NCBI GenBank assembly: GCA_016584495.1
Contig: WAID01000009.1
Location: forward strand, 2,356,001 to 2,420,000
Source: Celoporthe dispersa
Lineage: Eukaryota > Ascomycota > Sordariomycetes > Diaporthales > Cryphonectriaceae
DNA length: 64,000 bases
Direction of reading: 5' to 3'
The first letter of the stretch is position 1. Each line of letters begins with the position of its first letter. Both the position numbers and the translations under genes were made by a program. Shown piece by piece: positions 45,044 through 58,052 of this stretch. The notes below the pieces were generated by a model. It was not told the origin of the DNA. It saw nothing but the letters and a program-made list of their open reading frames with translations, and ran no database searches.

Positions 45044-45483
45044 GCCAGAGAGCCCTACCGCAGCTATGTGGCCATGAAATAGTCCAGATTTATCCAAACC
45101 GGAAAACTGACAGAGATAGTAGTTCGTGTGAACAGATCGTGTCACTCTATTCGGACTCTTTGACTCAAAGCGAGTGCCTCTTGGGCTTTTCCACCATGCT
45201 GTATAATCAAGCCCCACCCAGCCAGCACTTGTTGTATAAGAAAAAGGAGAGGGGAAAAAATGGGTTTCCCTTCGTCTAGAACGCCTGCCCAACGCCAGCC
45301 CAGATCCACGTCCCTCCAAGAATTGCCCGTTGATATCATCCTATGCTCTCATTCCCTTTATTTACACACCCAACCAACATTCCCTTGTTATCAAAGCTGT
45401 GTCCCCTAGCAATGATGGGTGGACCCGCGAGAAAATCAGCAAGTAGAGCGAGCACGGCATTCTACGCAGCTATGTTGACCTCT
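45044..45483. other. Convergent 3' region ORC5 / SLY41-like
   Basis: Both genes end here, so this holds their 3' UTRs. Nothing else recognised. Confidence 0.5.
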
Positions 45484-47261
45484 TTATCGCCAAGCCTCCA
45501 CGTCTCTTCCTGTTTCGTCCCCGGCGGGGAGCCACTGCGCGCTGCTCTGGGCTCTCGCCCTCGACGGCACGTTATCGTCAGACTTCTTGTTGTCGTCGCC
45601 GTTGCCGACCGAGTAGCCATTGGTGTACGAGTACGCGCCTGCAGCCGGCGCGACGGCTGCTGGGCTCTCAAAGATGCCCGCCCCGTTCTGGTTCACTGCC
45701 AGGCCCCCGGATGTGTTGAGTGGTAGCAGCGGCGTCCCCTTGCTCTCCGTCATGGTGCGCGCCTTCCTGTCTGCCTTGTTCTTCTCGCTGCTCCTGTCGT
45801 AGAGATACAGCCCGAGAAAGGTGAGGCCGATGCCCACAGCCTGGATCCTCGTGGTCGGCGAGCGGAACCACACGATAGCGACGACAATGACAAAGACCCG
45901 TTTGATGAGGCTCGCGACGGAGTAGGTGACCGGAGACACGAGAGAGAGGAGGACGAAGGCCAGGATGTTCTGCCCGAAGTGGAAACTACCGTTGAAGACG
46001 AACTCGACAAACAGTCGGCCGTGGTCGAAGGTGTCTGGCCCTTGCTCCAGGTCGACGGATCCGTCGTGGAGGAAATCCCCCAGGATCCCGAAACCCTCGC
46101 TCCAGAGCCAGATCGGCGCCGTGAGCACAAACGCAAGGCCTGAGGAGTAACAGAGGAGGTTCAGCTTGTCCAGCGTGCGCGTTGTCGTGGTCATCCCTTC
46201 AGCCTCCGCCCGGGCGGCCTCGTTGAAGAGCCTCTTGGAGAAAATATTCTGCGTGACAAAGATGAGCGTGGCCAGGAAGGCGTAGATGATCCCCAGCAGC
46301 TGTCCGCCGAAGGAGTGGCTCCCGGAGCAGGCGAGCATGACACCAGTGGTCAACGGTATCAGGGACAGATAGGTCGCCACAGGGTATCGGATGTCGTAGA
46401 TGACGCGGTAGGCCAACACGGTGAAGAGCGGTGACAGCCCCTTGATCGTGTGGACGAGGGAGACAGGTATCTTGGAGGTCGCATTGGAGCTCAACAGGTG
46501 GCCTCCGACCTGGAACAGCGCCAGAGGCATCGTCGTCCGGATCACCTCAACACTCGGCGGGCGAATGCCATGTTTTAATGCTGGCACCGCGGCTTTCACT
46601 GCTGGAAATGTGGCGGCGGCCCACGAGAACAGCATGCAGTATCCCGACACGAAGAGGAACTGGATCATGGTCAAGGTCGCCGGCTTGTCGAAGGCATTGA
46701 GGATGGACTTGGCCGACGTGTTGGTCAGAGCCGAGGAGGCGTACCACGTAATACATAGTATCTACAGTTTTGGAGGGTGGTTTTGAGATCAGCACGTGTC
46801 TTCAGGGACGGCGTGGAGTCTTGAGAGGGTGGCCGTACTATAAGTCTTGGGGAGACGGGGGCCCGGAGCGCGCCTGCGAGCTCATGCGCATTCTGGCTGA
46901 CGCTCCCACCTCGTACCCTGATATCCCGGAGCGTATCGTTGATGCTCTTCTGCCGACCGTGTCCACGTATCGGCTGGCCCGGCAGCGACGGCGCCCATCT
47001 TGCTCCCCGTGCAGAGCTCTCCCTGCGGGGGCGCCACTGGTCCCCAGAGAGGTGCGTCCCGCCATTTATGTAACCGTCCGGCCTGCCGTTCAGCCGCCCC
47101 TGCGCAGGACCGACACTGTGTGCTGGTATTGACGATGATTCGAAGTCGGGGAATTTCTCCGTTGCCGCCTCGTGCGAGTCGACGCTGGCATCGCGAGGAC
47201 CCTTGGACCTTCCCTGCGACGAAGCGCGCTGCTCTGAACCAGAAGTAGTCGAGTGTGGCAT
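45484..47261 (-). CDS. SLY41-like triose-phosphate-translocator family carrier
   Basis: Multispanning membrane carrier of the drug/metabolite (TPT) superfamily; yeast SLY41 acts in ER-Golgi traffic. Minus-strand exons 47261-46839 and 46761-45484 give 566 residues. The first 140 residues are hydrophilic and cytosolic, including RQKSINDTLRDIR and SQNAHELAGALRAPVS. Exon 2 opens ILCITWYASSALTNTSAK, the start of the first membrane segment, and about ten hydrophobic segments follow, with SLVHTIKGLSPLFTVL and IIYAFLATLIFVTQNIFSK being family hallmarks. The tail is Ser/Gly/Ala-rich. The intron keeps phase 0 and no frame break is present. The exact substrate cannot be read from the sequence. Confidence 0.85.
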
Positions 47262-47958
47262 AGCGTCTAGCGAGGAGAAGCGAGGGACAGGCTCTAGGGC
47301 AGCGAGCCTGGAGGAGGCGGAGGAGGGGACTAAGAGGTTGTGCGGTTTGAACGAGCGACAGAGGTGGGCGTGAGGAGGACAGCAGGCGCGTCTACCGCAA
47401 CATTTCCTATTCTTCAGTCTTCAGGTGGTCGTGGAGGGTGCCATTGATCACCTGCACAAGATTCGAGGCAAGGGATTGTGAAGAAGGGGGGGAGGGGTTG
47501 CGTAGGCGGCGATGATGCGATCGTGGACAAGTTACATAGGAACCTCGAACAATTGGTCGGGTCGTGTTGCAGGACCAGACCTGTCTGACCCAGCTATAAA
47601 AATGTAGAGCAGGGGTGCGACAGGCAGCTGCAGCCAAGCCCTTTTTGGGCCTTGGCGGGACCTAGCGGCGCTGGTACTGCGGTACACTGGTGAGCTGCGG
47701 GCCCTAGAGCCGTACTAGGATTCGCTAAGAGAAATAATACTACCTAGACCCAGAACAACGGCTGGCAACTCGCGACTCTGGGAAAACCACCTGAACTTCT
47801 TTTCGCTCCCACCAACACACGTCGTCCTCGGCCCCCCACCCCCATCCCACGCGTCATCGACATCTTCTTCTTTTTGCGCCGTCGTCTCCTTTTCTCACAT
47901 TCGCACAAAGCTTCTCGGAGCTGGTCCGTCGGCATCTGCCGGCCAGTCTAACGTCAAC
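47262..47958. promoter_or_regulatory. Divergent promoter region SLY41-like / CUS1
   Basis: About 700 bases between two start codons facing away from each other. It contains both promoters; the CUS1 side is pyrimidine-rich. No coding sequence is supported. Confidence 0.5.
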
Positions 47959-49853
47959 ATGGCGGCCCCAAAGATGACCAAGAACCAGATGCGCCGCGCA
48001 AAGAAGAAGGAGCAGAAGAAGGCGCAGGCAGAGGTGAGCGCGCAGGGCAAGCTTCAGACCTCGGCGATCAGGTGTACTGACCACACAGCCCAGGCGCCCG
48101 CGAAGCCAACCGAAGAGAACGAGACTCGGGAGGACGGCCCAGCCGAGGAGACCAGCGCAGACGAAGCTCCACCAGCAGCCGACGCGGTGGAGGTCAAGGC
48201 CTCAGGTGTCAAAAAGGAGGAGGCGGCCGCAGGCGCACCCATCAGCTTCGCGGTCGACGACGACGATCCGGCGTTCGCGGAATACAAGAACATCTTTCAG
48301 AGGTTTGGCGCGGACCTGGAGGAGAGCGAGGTCCAGCGGGAGGCAAATGCCGGCAACCAGGGCTTCACGTTCTTCGACCAGGACGATGACATACCGAGCG
48401 AGGACGAGGAGAACGGGCAGCCCAAGATGTCCAAGAAGAAGAGGAAGAAGCTCAACAAGCTCTCGATCGCGGAGCTCAAGGCCCTGGTGAGGAACCCCGA
48501 GGTCGTGGAGTGGCAGGATCCCTCGTCTACCGACCCGCGGCTGCTGGTCCAGATCAAGGCGCAGCGGAACGTGGTCCCCGTCCCCGGCCACTGGTCCCTG
48601 AAGAGGGAATACCTGTCGTCCAAGCGAGGCATCGAGAAGCCGCCGTTCAAGCTTCCCAAGTTCATCACGGATACGGGCATCACGGAGATGCGGGATGCTG
48701 TCCTGGAGAAGCAGGCCGAGCAGACGATGAAGCAGAAGCAGAGGGAGCGGGTGCAGGGCAAGATGGGAAAGCTCGATATCGACTACCAGAAGCTCTACGA
48801 CGCGTTCTTCCGCTTCCAGACGAAGCCCGGCCTGACCCGCTTCGGAGAGCTCTACCACGAGGGCAAGGAGTGGGAGGCAGACTACAGATACTTCAAGCCG
48901 GGGGAGGTGAGCGACTCATTACGAGAGGCCCTGGGGATGCAGCCTGGCTTCCCCCCCCGTGGCTGCTGCAGCAACAGCGCGTCGGCCCCCCGCCATCCTA
49001 TCCCCTGCTAAAGATCTCTGGTCTCAACGCACCACTGCCGCCTGGTGCCTCCTGGGGCTTCGGGCCTGGGCAGTGGGGGAAACCGCCGGTGGACGAGTAC
49101 AACCGGCCCATCTATGGTGGTGACATATTCGGCGTCACGGCGGGCAACCCGGCAGCCCAGGCACAGCTGCAAGCAGCACAGCCCCAGGCAGAGCCTATCG
49201 ATCGGGCGCTCTGGGGAGAGCTCAAGCCGCCGGAGGAGTCTGAGGAAGAAGAATCTGACGAGGAGGATGAGGATGAGGATGAGGATGAAGATGCCGACAT
49301 GCCGGGCGGCTTGCAGACACCTGGAGGGTTGGAAACACCCGGTGGTCTCGTCAGCTCCGTGCCCACCGACTATCACGGTCCCAGCGGTGTCGAGAGCAGT
49401 ATGGCAGGCGAGTTTGACCTCAGAAAGCAGCGCCGGGGCTACGAGACCGAGGAGAGCGTGGCAGGGCCGCGCTCTGCATACCAGGTCATTCCCGAGAGGC
49501 AATCCCGCGCAGAGGGCTTCTTCGGCAGTGATAGGGTGTACGACCTGTCCAAGAACAGGGCTGGCATGCCGGTGCTTGGACAGGAGGACGACAGCCGGAA
49601 GCGCAAGAAGCCGGGCGACATTGATGTTGCGCTTGACCCTGAGGCTCTGGCGAGTCATGACGGCATCAGCAGGGACGAACTGCGCAAGAGGTTCGAGGAG
49701 GGTCGGAAGGAAGAGGGTATCGGCAAGAACTGGCAGTCGTATGACGACGACCTGTCTGAGATGATAGCCCAAGAGAGTCGGAAGAGGATCAAGCGGGATG
49801 AAGAGAGACGGTCCGGGGGCGACAAGAAGAAGGAGGCCAAGTACAGATTTTAG
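47959..49853 (+). CDS. CUS1: CUS1 / SF3b145, U2 snRNP splicing factor 3B subunit 2
   Basis: Component of the SF3b complex that binds the branch-site region in the U2 snRNP. Exons 47959-48033 and 48094-49853 (intron of 60 bases, a multiple of three, so retention would also stay in frame). With one missing C restored in the C8 run 48951-48958 the product is 611 residues. The DUF382 core is plain: LRNPEVVEWQDPSSTDPRLL is split here as VRNPEVVEWQD and STDPRLLVQIKA, then VPGHWSLKREYL; after the break comes the PSP domain, PPPWLLQQQRVGPPPSYP, GLNAPLPPGASWGF and GQWGKPPVDEYNRP. An acidic DEDEDEDEDAD run and a Lys/Arg-rich end close the protein. Confidence 0.94.
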
Positions 49854-50575
49854 GTAGCCCGCCGGCGCTCCAGTCATAGGTTTCTCGTTAATGCACGATA
49901 TATCGTCCACCGCGGCCACCGTAAGCTCTCTGCATCTCAAGGCCAAGAGGAACTGCGCACTTCGTTTCTGGTGGACGCAATAGCCTTCCAGGGCTCGTAA
50001 GTACACGGTACGCAGCACTGCCTCAAATTCTCGCAAGAATTGTGTTTACGACGAGATAGCAAAGTATTTATGGACAAAATAGGGCTTTTTTAAAAACCTT
50101 TGAAGAAGAAAAAAAGATTAAAATTGAAAAATGAAGACGGAGGGAGTGGGCTGTAGAGACAGTAAATTCAGTCGTCAGAACAATCTGCCAATAAATGTTA
50201 GGTGTGCAGGATGTTGAGTTGGAAGAGATACCTCGGCCATGAAAATCACCACAAACTTCCTACTTTTCTTTTCGAAGAGTAATGTTGGGAAGGAATCGAA
50301 GCGGAAAGAGAGCTGTCTCGAGGCAAAGTAGATGGCCATCAATGGTCATACCGATCATATTTGGAAGTTGTTTATGCTGTCTATAGCACGTAAATGAGAA
50401 GTTAAGACTCTGTCCATATTGTTTAAAGGGAGCATATACTTCGACATGCACAGTAATTATGTCCTCGAGAGATGACGGCGTGGTTCCGCAGTGTAGCCAG
50501 GATCTATGAGGAAATTACTTGGCCATTCATATTAGTCTCTAAGTTCATTACGATTCGCCTTCAACCCTTTTTATG

Positions 50576-50607
<32 letters not shown>

Positions 50608-51823
50608 ACTTTTTACTGATTATAGTAAGAGTGAACGGTACACCTTTTGTCTCTCCAGTCTAATCTGTCTCAGCTTGCTAATTCGATAAAAAGGGGCGTA
50701 CTACGGACCAACAACATTCGCAAGCCAAAAAGTTGAGACCGGAGAACAGACAAAGAATCTGCAATTGTGTATTCTCAGATGAATTAATGCTAAGAGACCG
50801 AGAGGGAACTCCCACGGATGAGATTTTTTTCGACATCTCCAGATTCAGGATATGTTAACATTACACAGACAGCCCTTAACGATCAGACACGCATGCCGGA
50901 GGCCTGGCTCTCAGTGGTAGGAGCATAGACAAGTCCCTCTCCGTGGGACAAATGACTGCTGTGAAGACAACACTCACAGTACGAACGGGACATTTCCAAA
51001 CCTCCCTGCTGAGGCATATTGGCCCAAGCTCTCGTCCCATTGTTCTGTCTGGGCACCCTGGCGTTGTGATGTATTACAAGCGAAGCAACGTGAGAGCACG
51101 GCAGTGGAGGCCGATGGCGGGCAAGAGCTCCCATACAGCATACATCTATTTTTCTGGGAGATCGAGGAGTGACTTATCATAACTGGGATTCTGGAGGAGA
51201 GGAGAGCATAAAGAGTCTGGCTGAGCTTGACGGCATTAGTACCAATAATTAAGCTGTTGGCCAGAACCAGCTATATTCTGCCCTGTGGTCTCGATGGCTG
51301 TTGATATCGAACACTTGAGACAGAGATGAGCAGTCAGGGTGTCAGTGATACGGTTCGGATCTGGCTTGAAAGCCTACTTAAGTAGCTAGGGAGAGGGCGC
51401 AGGGTATAGGGCATCGTCCCTAGTCGGCCGAGCTACAAGCAGACTTGAATATATTCACATTTGCCGAGGTCGACTTGTGGACAGACCCAGAGCGAGCGAA
51501 GTTGTTATACGTGGACACGCTAGGGATGGAATGTGAAAGGACTGGGATCTGCACGGCGTCGTACAAGAATTACAATAGTAGTAGCGTATTCATTCAAATC
51601 TCAATATCATGTCTCAGTATTCAACCATATTAAATTTGGATAATATTGTTGTCGACGCTACAACATCTATGCTGAATATGCTTGTCAGATCTGTCACTGC
51701 CGCCTCCTCTCGTGTCAGAGTGAACCCCAGTGACACCGAGCAAGATGCTTCGGGTAGCCGATGTTTCCAAATCAGTCGCCCGACGAGAGCTATGTTTCAT
51801 CCTCAACTGATCGAGAACTCGCC
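49854..51823. other. Convergent gene-poor region CUS1 / SUZ12-like
   Basis: Almost 2 kb of comparatively AT-rich DNA after the CUS1 stop. A CA/TA compound microsatellite lies at 50575-50608. Short open frames (for example minus strand 50883-51134) show no domain. No transposon could be recognised. Confidence 0.4.
50575..50608. repeat. CA/TA compound microsatellite
   Basis: About eleven CA units followed by six TA units, in AT-rich non-coding DNA. Confidence 0.9.
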
Positions 51824-54221
51824 CTACCTCATGCAGTGGTTGCATCGCCAGCGCGGATGTTCCACTTCCATCTGCGCTGCCTCTCGTATGCAGTCATCGT
51901 GATAGAACGGTTCATGGCAGTGCTGTTCGGGTCCAAATAATTAGTCACATATACTGTAGCATCTCAGGATCCACCGAGGAAGAGCCAAAAGAAAACATTG
52001 GAGGAATCAAACGCACCTCGTTCGAGCAGATGAGCATTCCCGGGCCACGGACGGGCTTCCCGCAGACCGCACAGCCCTTCGACTTTCTCGGCTTCTCCTC
52101 TTTCGAGGGCTCCGGGGCAGGCTGTTTCTCCGCCGACGATTTCTGAATCCGAGCCTCCTGGAGACGGGCCTGTACCAGCCTGATGCTGTCCTCCTCTAGT
52201 CCTCGCGCAATGAGCACTGTTAGGTGTTTCCCGAACTCTCGGGTACGAGAGCTCGACTCCAGGAGCCAGGCGATCTTCTCATTGACAAATTCCACGACCG
52301 CGCGCCCGATGAAAGCTTCCGAGACGATCCGCTTCTTCTGGATGAAAGCGTCCCACTCCTTGATGTACTCCTTTTCAGCTGCATCAACATCGCAGAAATC
52401 CTGCACGATGTCACGATGCTTCTGAATGAGCCAGCTGTCATCAGCCTGCACTGGTCGAACCTCCGTGCCTGGGACCAATTTGGTCTTGCTCAGAGGATCG
52501 AACAGAGGCTGGTCTGTCTGCGGAACCAAGACCTTCTTCTCCTTACTACGGCGAGCGCCAGTTTTCTAGAATTGTCGGGTCAGTATCATGTTTTTAAGTC
52601 GCATTCTGAAGTGTGACACCCTCCCCACACTCTCCTTTTTTCTCCCTTTTCTTCTTTTCTCCTCCCCCCTTCCCCCCCCCCAAAAAAGGAAGGGGATAAG
52701 GAAAGTAAGGAGAAAGGCTAGAATATGCTTACCTGAATTATCCTCGCTACAGGCCTAGGCTGAGAGGTCTTTCGCCTTATGGGAACTGGGCTTTCATTGT
52801 TGTTGGGTCCCAATCGAGATATCGCCCAGGAGTCATCTCCTTCGACGTACTTATCCAGGTCGAATGGCTTTACAGGCCTGCCCAGCTGGTACACCTTGGG
52901 CCGCAGCAAGATGCCTGAATTCTCAGCGACGCATGACACGTCGAGCTGGATGCCAGGCCTTCCGGGGTTGGAGACGACGTCAAAGTCGTACTGGGCGTGG
53001 CTGAAAAGGTGTGCTCGAAGTTGAGCCAAGGACTGATGTGTTGCATGGCAGACGCAACACGAAAAGCCGTCCACAACCAACTCCCCTCACTGGGACGGCT
53101 TCTTTGGGGAGGCGATACAGAACGCGTTCTGCGTCGGCTTTCTTGAGGTCTCCATATTTAGAGCGCTTTCGAGGCTGCCTGCCCTGTGCCTTGGCGCTCA
53201 GGTCCTTGAGGTTATAATTTTTACTCCCTCTAGCCCTCAGTGAGCGACTCGGAGTGAGTTCGCCTTCTGCGTCCTCCTCCAGATCATCATCAATCGGATG
53301 CGAATATCCGTTCGTCAGATGACCGTTGACATGCCCGTTGGCATGGCCATTTGTAAGTGGCAGGTGCTCTTCTGACTGCTGGAAACTCGCGGCCGAGGCC
53401 AGGTAGCTCCTATCCTGGCCGCTCGCCAGGTGTTTGTCTGGTAATGCAGTGGCCCACCTCACATCGATATCCAGACAGAAGTCGGTATTGGTGCAGGCTG
53501 TAGGACCGGTGCGCAACCTCAAGGCACCCAAGTGTCTGCCTCGGTCCAGGATATTGGACACCTCGGCCTCGAGGGTCCAGTGGCGTGGAATTGATACGTT
53601 GTCGCCCGGGGACGAGTTGATCAGATTGAGCGGGGGCCAGTTCTGATCACCAGCCGACTGGAGCTCCACCTTGACCCCGTACCTGTCCGCGAGATCGAAG
53701 ACCGTGTCGTCGTCCCGCTCTACATAGATCTTCTCCTCGGGCACGGTGAAGGGCTGTGCCAAGTAGACCCTGGCCATCTGGCTGAGGCCGGCAGGGTTTT
53801 GTGAGGTCCTGACGTTGCAGATCTGACTGTCGCAGTACAGCACCTGCGGGTCGCCAGGCGTTCGTGCGGGGGTGGTGATGGTGATCTTGCAGCGGGCCCT
53901 CGTCATCACGTCCTTGTCTGCTGATGGGACATGCCCGTTTGGTTTGGCACGTGACAAATCCTTGTGAGAGATCTTGAGGACGTTGATCTCCATGACCGGC
54001 TGGACATTGACGGGGCCATCGTGAAGCACCAGCCCGTCTATATCCGGCACGATGCCAGAGTCGGGAGAGCTCTCCATGAACCTACGACGCTTTGCCGGGC
54101 GCGCGTACTGGTCATCGTCGCCGCTGGCGAGCTTAGCATGGCCGTCGTGGAAATTGATGGAACTTATCCAATTCCGGTGAAGGAAAGGAAGAGTCTGGCG
54201 GCGTGGATAGGATTTTGTCAT
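51824..54221 (-). CDS. SUZ12-like Polycomb (PRC2) subunit with C-terminal PHD finger
   Basis: Subunit of the H3K27 methyltransferase complex. Minus-strand exons 54221-52733, 52565-52017 and 51922-51824. Exon 1 needs one surplus base removed from the C4 run 53083-53086; the product is then 711 residues. A long N-terminal region is followed by a C2H2 zinc finger, CCVCHATHQSLAQLRAHLFSH, given as CCVCHATHQ plus LRAHLFSH, at about residue 420. Then comes a VEFS box: WLIQKHRDIVQDFCDVD, EKEYIKEWDAFIQK, AVVEFVNEKI. Exons 2-3 end in a PHD-type finger: CAVC, CSNEHC, YHDDC and CNHC, in C4-H-C3 order. The finger is completed only by splicing to the 99-base last exon. Zinc finger plus VEFS box make the SUZ12 assignment firm. 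Confidence 0.88.
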
Positions 54222-57200
54222 GGTCGGTCAAGCGAGAGTACTGAGCCCCCCAGGGGAGCGTATACGTCGCTCAAGCGCTTTTCCTGGTTGTCCTCGTTGA
54301 TGCCAAGACTGGCGGTTGTGAAGGAGAGAAGGAGAGACAGAGAGGAGCTCTGGTGTCAAGGCGGGCCCCCTCCCGAGGAAGACAGGTGTGGGATCGGCCG
54401 AGCCCAGAACCGAGAGGTCGATGCCCCCGCCCTACTGTCTCAGCGCTGACAAGGTGGATAGAGACCGTTTTTCCGTCGTAGCAGTGGTGACGATGGCGGT
54501 GGTGGTGTTGAGAAGGACTGGACCGGATTATAAACAAACCACTGAAATTTCCATCATCAACACAGTGCGCGCCAGGCTGGATTTCATCAGTACAAACCCA
54601 ATTGAGATGAAACTGTGCAAAACAGGCAATGTTCTGGACAGGATTGGCCCTTTGAAGGGGCCGAGAAGGTGGTGTGAGGTGGATTAGAAAAAAAGGTCAC
54701 GACGCGCCTGGATTTCCTGTAATCTGAAAGAATTCAATGTCCCATCGCGACACCCTGCGCAGTTGCCCCTGCTGATATGGTCCAAGACCACCCCTGTCCA
54801 ATCTGGGGCCCACAGGTCGGACCAATTGCGCGCAGCTGGGTGACTCCCCCTCAGCATGCTAAGAGGTACCGGGGGTGCCTCATAGTGCTCAGCCTGGGGC
54901 TGAAGTCTCCCACTAACTCGGCTTGTCCTTGAAACCCCCGGGCTGCGAAGCTTGATTTTCTCAACATAGAGAGTCTCTGGCCATGCTGGAAAACAGAAAG
55001 GGTCAAGCTCAGACAGAATGACCCTCCTAGCTATCCCTCACTGGTGTAGTATTTCTCTTCCAAGGTGCCTGGCATCGGAAAGAGACACCACCTCCCAAGA
55101 TCCCATCTCGATGTTAAAACTCGCCGGTGGCCACACAGTACAACTTGGTGTCCTATGCAGGTTTGGCAGGAGGGGAGAAGCATCAGCTGCAGGTTGTTCT
55201 TATGGTTATAAGATATGAAAGCAATCAATATCTACAGAGAACAAAATTACATATGGTCTCGTCTGTTGAGGGAAGTTGTAGACGCTCACAGTTCATTTCT
55301 GCTGGTACGTTCATCTCAGACTGCATGCCTCACTCCATGTACTTACTGCCACTGCCGCTGCACCTCCCCAGAAATCATTTCTAGTGATGAACCCAACCAA
55401 ATGACAAACAAGACACTGATCTAAATACATAAGAGAGGAAACAATTTGAGAATTCGCGCTCTCTCCGAGCATCTCGGGATGCGTTGCATTCCACATAAAC
55501 CTAAAAACAAAGCTCCCGAAGCTCCCGTCTTAACCAATGGCAGAAGGGGGGATCCTGGCCCGTCAGCCTTGCGCAACACAGCAACACCACCTACGTATGG
55601 GTGATGAGTCCAGACTAGAGAGCTGTCTTGGGCATGGATATTCGATTTCATCACCCTGTCCATATGAAGGTGTTGCGTCTGCCTTACCGTCTAAGCTGCC
55701 GAAATGTGTCAAGCTGACCTAGGCCCTCCCTTCAAAAATTGATGTTACCTGGTTATAGTTCAGCCTGTTCGCAGCATCAATATGAAGCAAAATTGAAATG
55801 CGACATACATACAAGAGGCGAGGAATGGGATCCCGTGCGGGATTTGCAATTGAGTACTTGCATCGCTAGGTATAATAGCCGCCTCAGATCTGCCAGATAC
55901 TCTCGACTTCCAGCGCTGGTCTTATTGACGACCGATCGCGCCAGCAAGTTGTCTTTGCCAGACAGCCTTACCAAAACCCGCCGACTGCTGTGGTGTGCGG
56001 TGTGGATTTGTATGATGTAGGCATCTTTGATCAGATCGCTACTATTTAGAAATCTGAATCTTTGTAAATCGTACATGAACTGAACTTGTTGATCGACCCA
56101 CGGCAGCCTGTCGCTTCTTGAGTCTGGGGCCAATCTTCCATCTGGCTCTCTGTCAGTAGCATGTCAGCCGGCGAATTTTGGAGTGGTCAGGGGGCTCTTG
56201 AGCCGGCAACTCAAACGGTAAGCTTTTGCTTCTTGCTCCCATAAATGCAGCTGATATAGGTCAGGATGGGGCTGACACTGACCTCCAAATTGCTGCATTG
56301 TTGATATAGCAAGCTGCTCTCACCCAGCGGGTTCGAGTGAGGGTGGAGGTGGGGGCATGTCATCAAGGCTCACCGACCTACCTACTTGGAAGTAAGGCTA
56401 GCCTCCACCAACTTGCGCTTGCATGCACGGATCACAGCCCTTGAAGTCAGCCACTGGTGGCAGGACAATTTCTGGATAGAAAATGCCCAAAATATGCCAC
56501 ATTCTGAGATTCGGTGCAGGTTATGTCGATTTTCATGTTGTCAAACTAGCCTTGGGCAGGCCTGGGAAAGCTACAGTAACAAGGCTTGACCCTAACCCGC
56601 AGTGACCGCGACATTCCACTCAGGTTTGGCTGCTTAACTACAAACCAGCATTTGCTTTCGAGGGATAAAAGCCTACACATTGACAATCATTTGGCACTCG
56701 AATTAGGTGGTCATATGTCAAACCACATTCAGTGATTCCTTGTGAGATGACCCTGGTGGACAGCCATAGCAGGAGGCGAAGGGCCTATGCACTGTATGCT
56801 CCGGTGCCTTCAGATATCTTCAGAAATGATACACAGTAACTGCCTTCTCGCTCCCCAGGCTCTTCGTGCTTTCCAAAGTTCTCAACATGAATATCCAGAA
56901 ACAGTGCTGCCTCTTCTTCTGATCAGAGTGTGAGGCTCACCCTACACAATGGCTGTGCTTGCTGACATTTGAACAAGTATTAGTGCAGGGAAGGGCTATT
57001 GGCGTCAATGTTCGAGGAGCCTTTGCTGTATTATTGGTTTCAAGCTGTTTTCACAGCGCGCATAGTTCAAGCTTACAGGGCTGATATGAAGACTGCTCTG
57101 TCGAGATGATAAGCCTCACAATGGGAGTGAAGGCACATATTGAGAAGGCTGAGGATGCTGTGATTGGGTGTGAGATATGCAGGCCTGTCCAGAGGAGTAC

Positions 57201-58052
57201 ACACTCAAGACGAGGTGTCCAGATGAATCTCATATTTGGCATCTCAAGACAACCAACCCTGGAGAAAGTTTTCAGGTAATTACTTGTTATTGGCCATCAC
57301 CAAGAAAGCCTCAGTGTGCTACAGTACAAAGAATCAAGAGAGATTCAAAGGTTTTGGACACTCAAGGCGCGTACTCCGACTCGAATCAACCCACAAACCC
57401 ATCAAGCCTCCACAAAATTCCATGTCATGTGGTTATGTCTCCAAGAAAAGAGAGAAGAAGAAGAAGAAGGAGAATAAAAGGAGAAGAAAAAAAAAAAGAA
57501 AAAAAAGAAAAAAAAAAAGAATGATTCTAAGCGGCTGCAGCGGTTAGAATTTTGTGTTTTTTTTTTTAATACTGCGTGGCATGTTATAGGGGACGACGCG
57601 CTTGATTTGGGAGAGTCGTGAGGGCCAGGGACGGTGACCTCGGCGGTCCCCCCCGCGCGCACGGACCACCACTAGTACGTACAAGCATCTGACCCCACAC
57701 GTATGCTCGTCACTGGCTGGCTGTGCTGGAGGTGGGCTTTCTCCTGGTCACTCCAATTTGTCTTCCCTCCGTCTCACTCACCACCTCCAGCTCACTCTGC
57801 ATCGGAGACCCCGGCTACTCCCGTGCACACATATCTAATGCAAGCTGATACAGTACCGCTGCTCTCCTTGACGGGCCCTCACGTTTCTTTTTTTTTTTTT
57901 CTTTCCCTCCGCCGTTCCTGCGGCCGACCGTGGCATGTTGATCCGCCTTGCATCTGCCAATCCTCCTTCGCTCGCAATCACACACATTCGCGCACACACC
58001 TTCACGGCCCCAGCTCCCATGTGCAGTCCCGCGTGTTGACCTCGCCGACGAC
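54222..58052. promoter_or_regulatory. Gene-poor divergent region SUZ12-like / F-box gene
   Basis: 3.8 kb between two start codons facing away from each other. Beyond the promoters, 54700-57400 is comparatively AT-rich with many stops in all frames. One minus-strand frame (55777-56133, 118 codons) is open but shows no domain. A pure purine tract of about 80 bases lies at 57442-57521. No repeat family could be named; decayed repetitive DNA is possible but unproven. Confidence 0.4.
57442..57521. repeat. Polypurine (A/G) tract
   Basis: About 80 bases of almost pure A and G, starting as GAA repeats and becoming A-runs separated by single G. It lies about 500 bases upstream of the F-box start codon. 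Confidence 0.85.

Noticed and set aside
48034..48093. CUS1 first intron as coding sequence
   Set aside because: The 60 bases are in frame and open, so retention is possible, but the consensus GTGAGC donor, TACTGAC branch site and CAG acceptor favour an intron.
55777..56133. 118-codon open frame on the minus strand
   Set aside because: The sequence looks loosely protein-like, but it has no domain, no splice context and lies in gene-poor AT-rich DNA. I could not support it as a gene.
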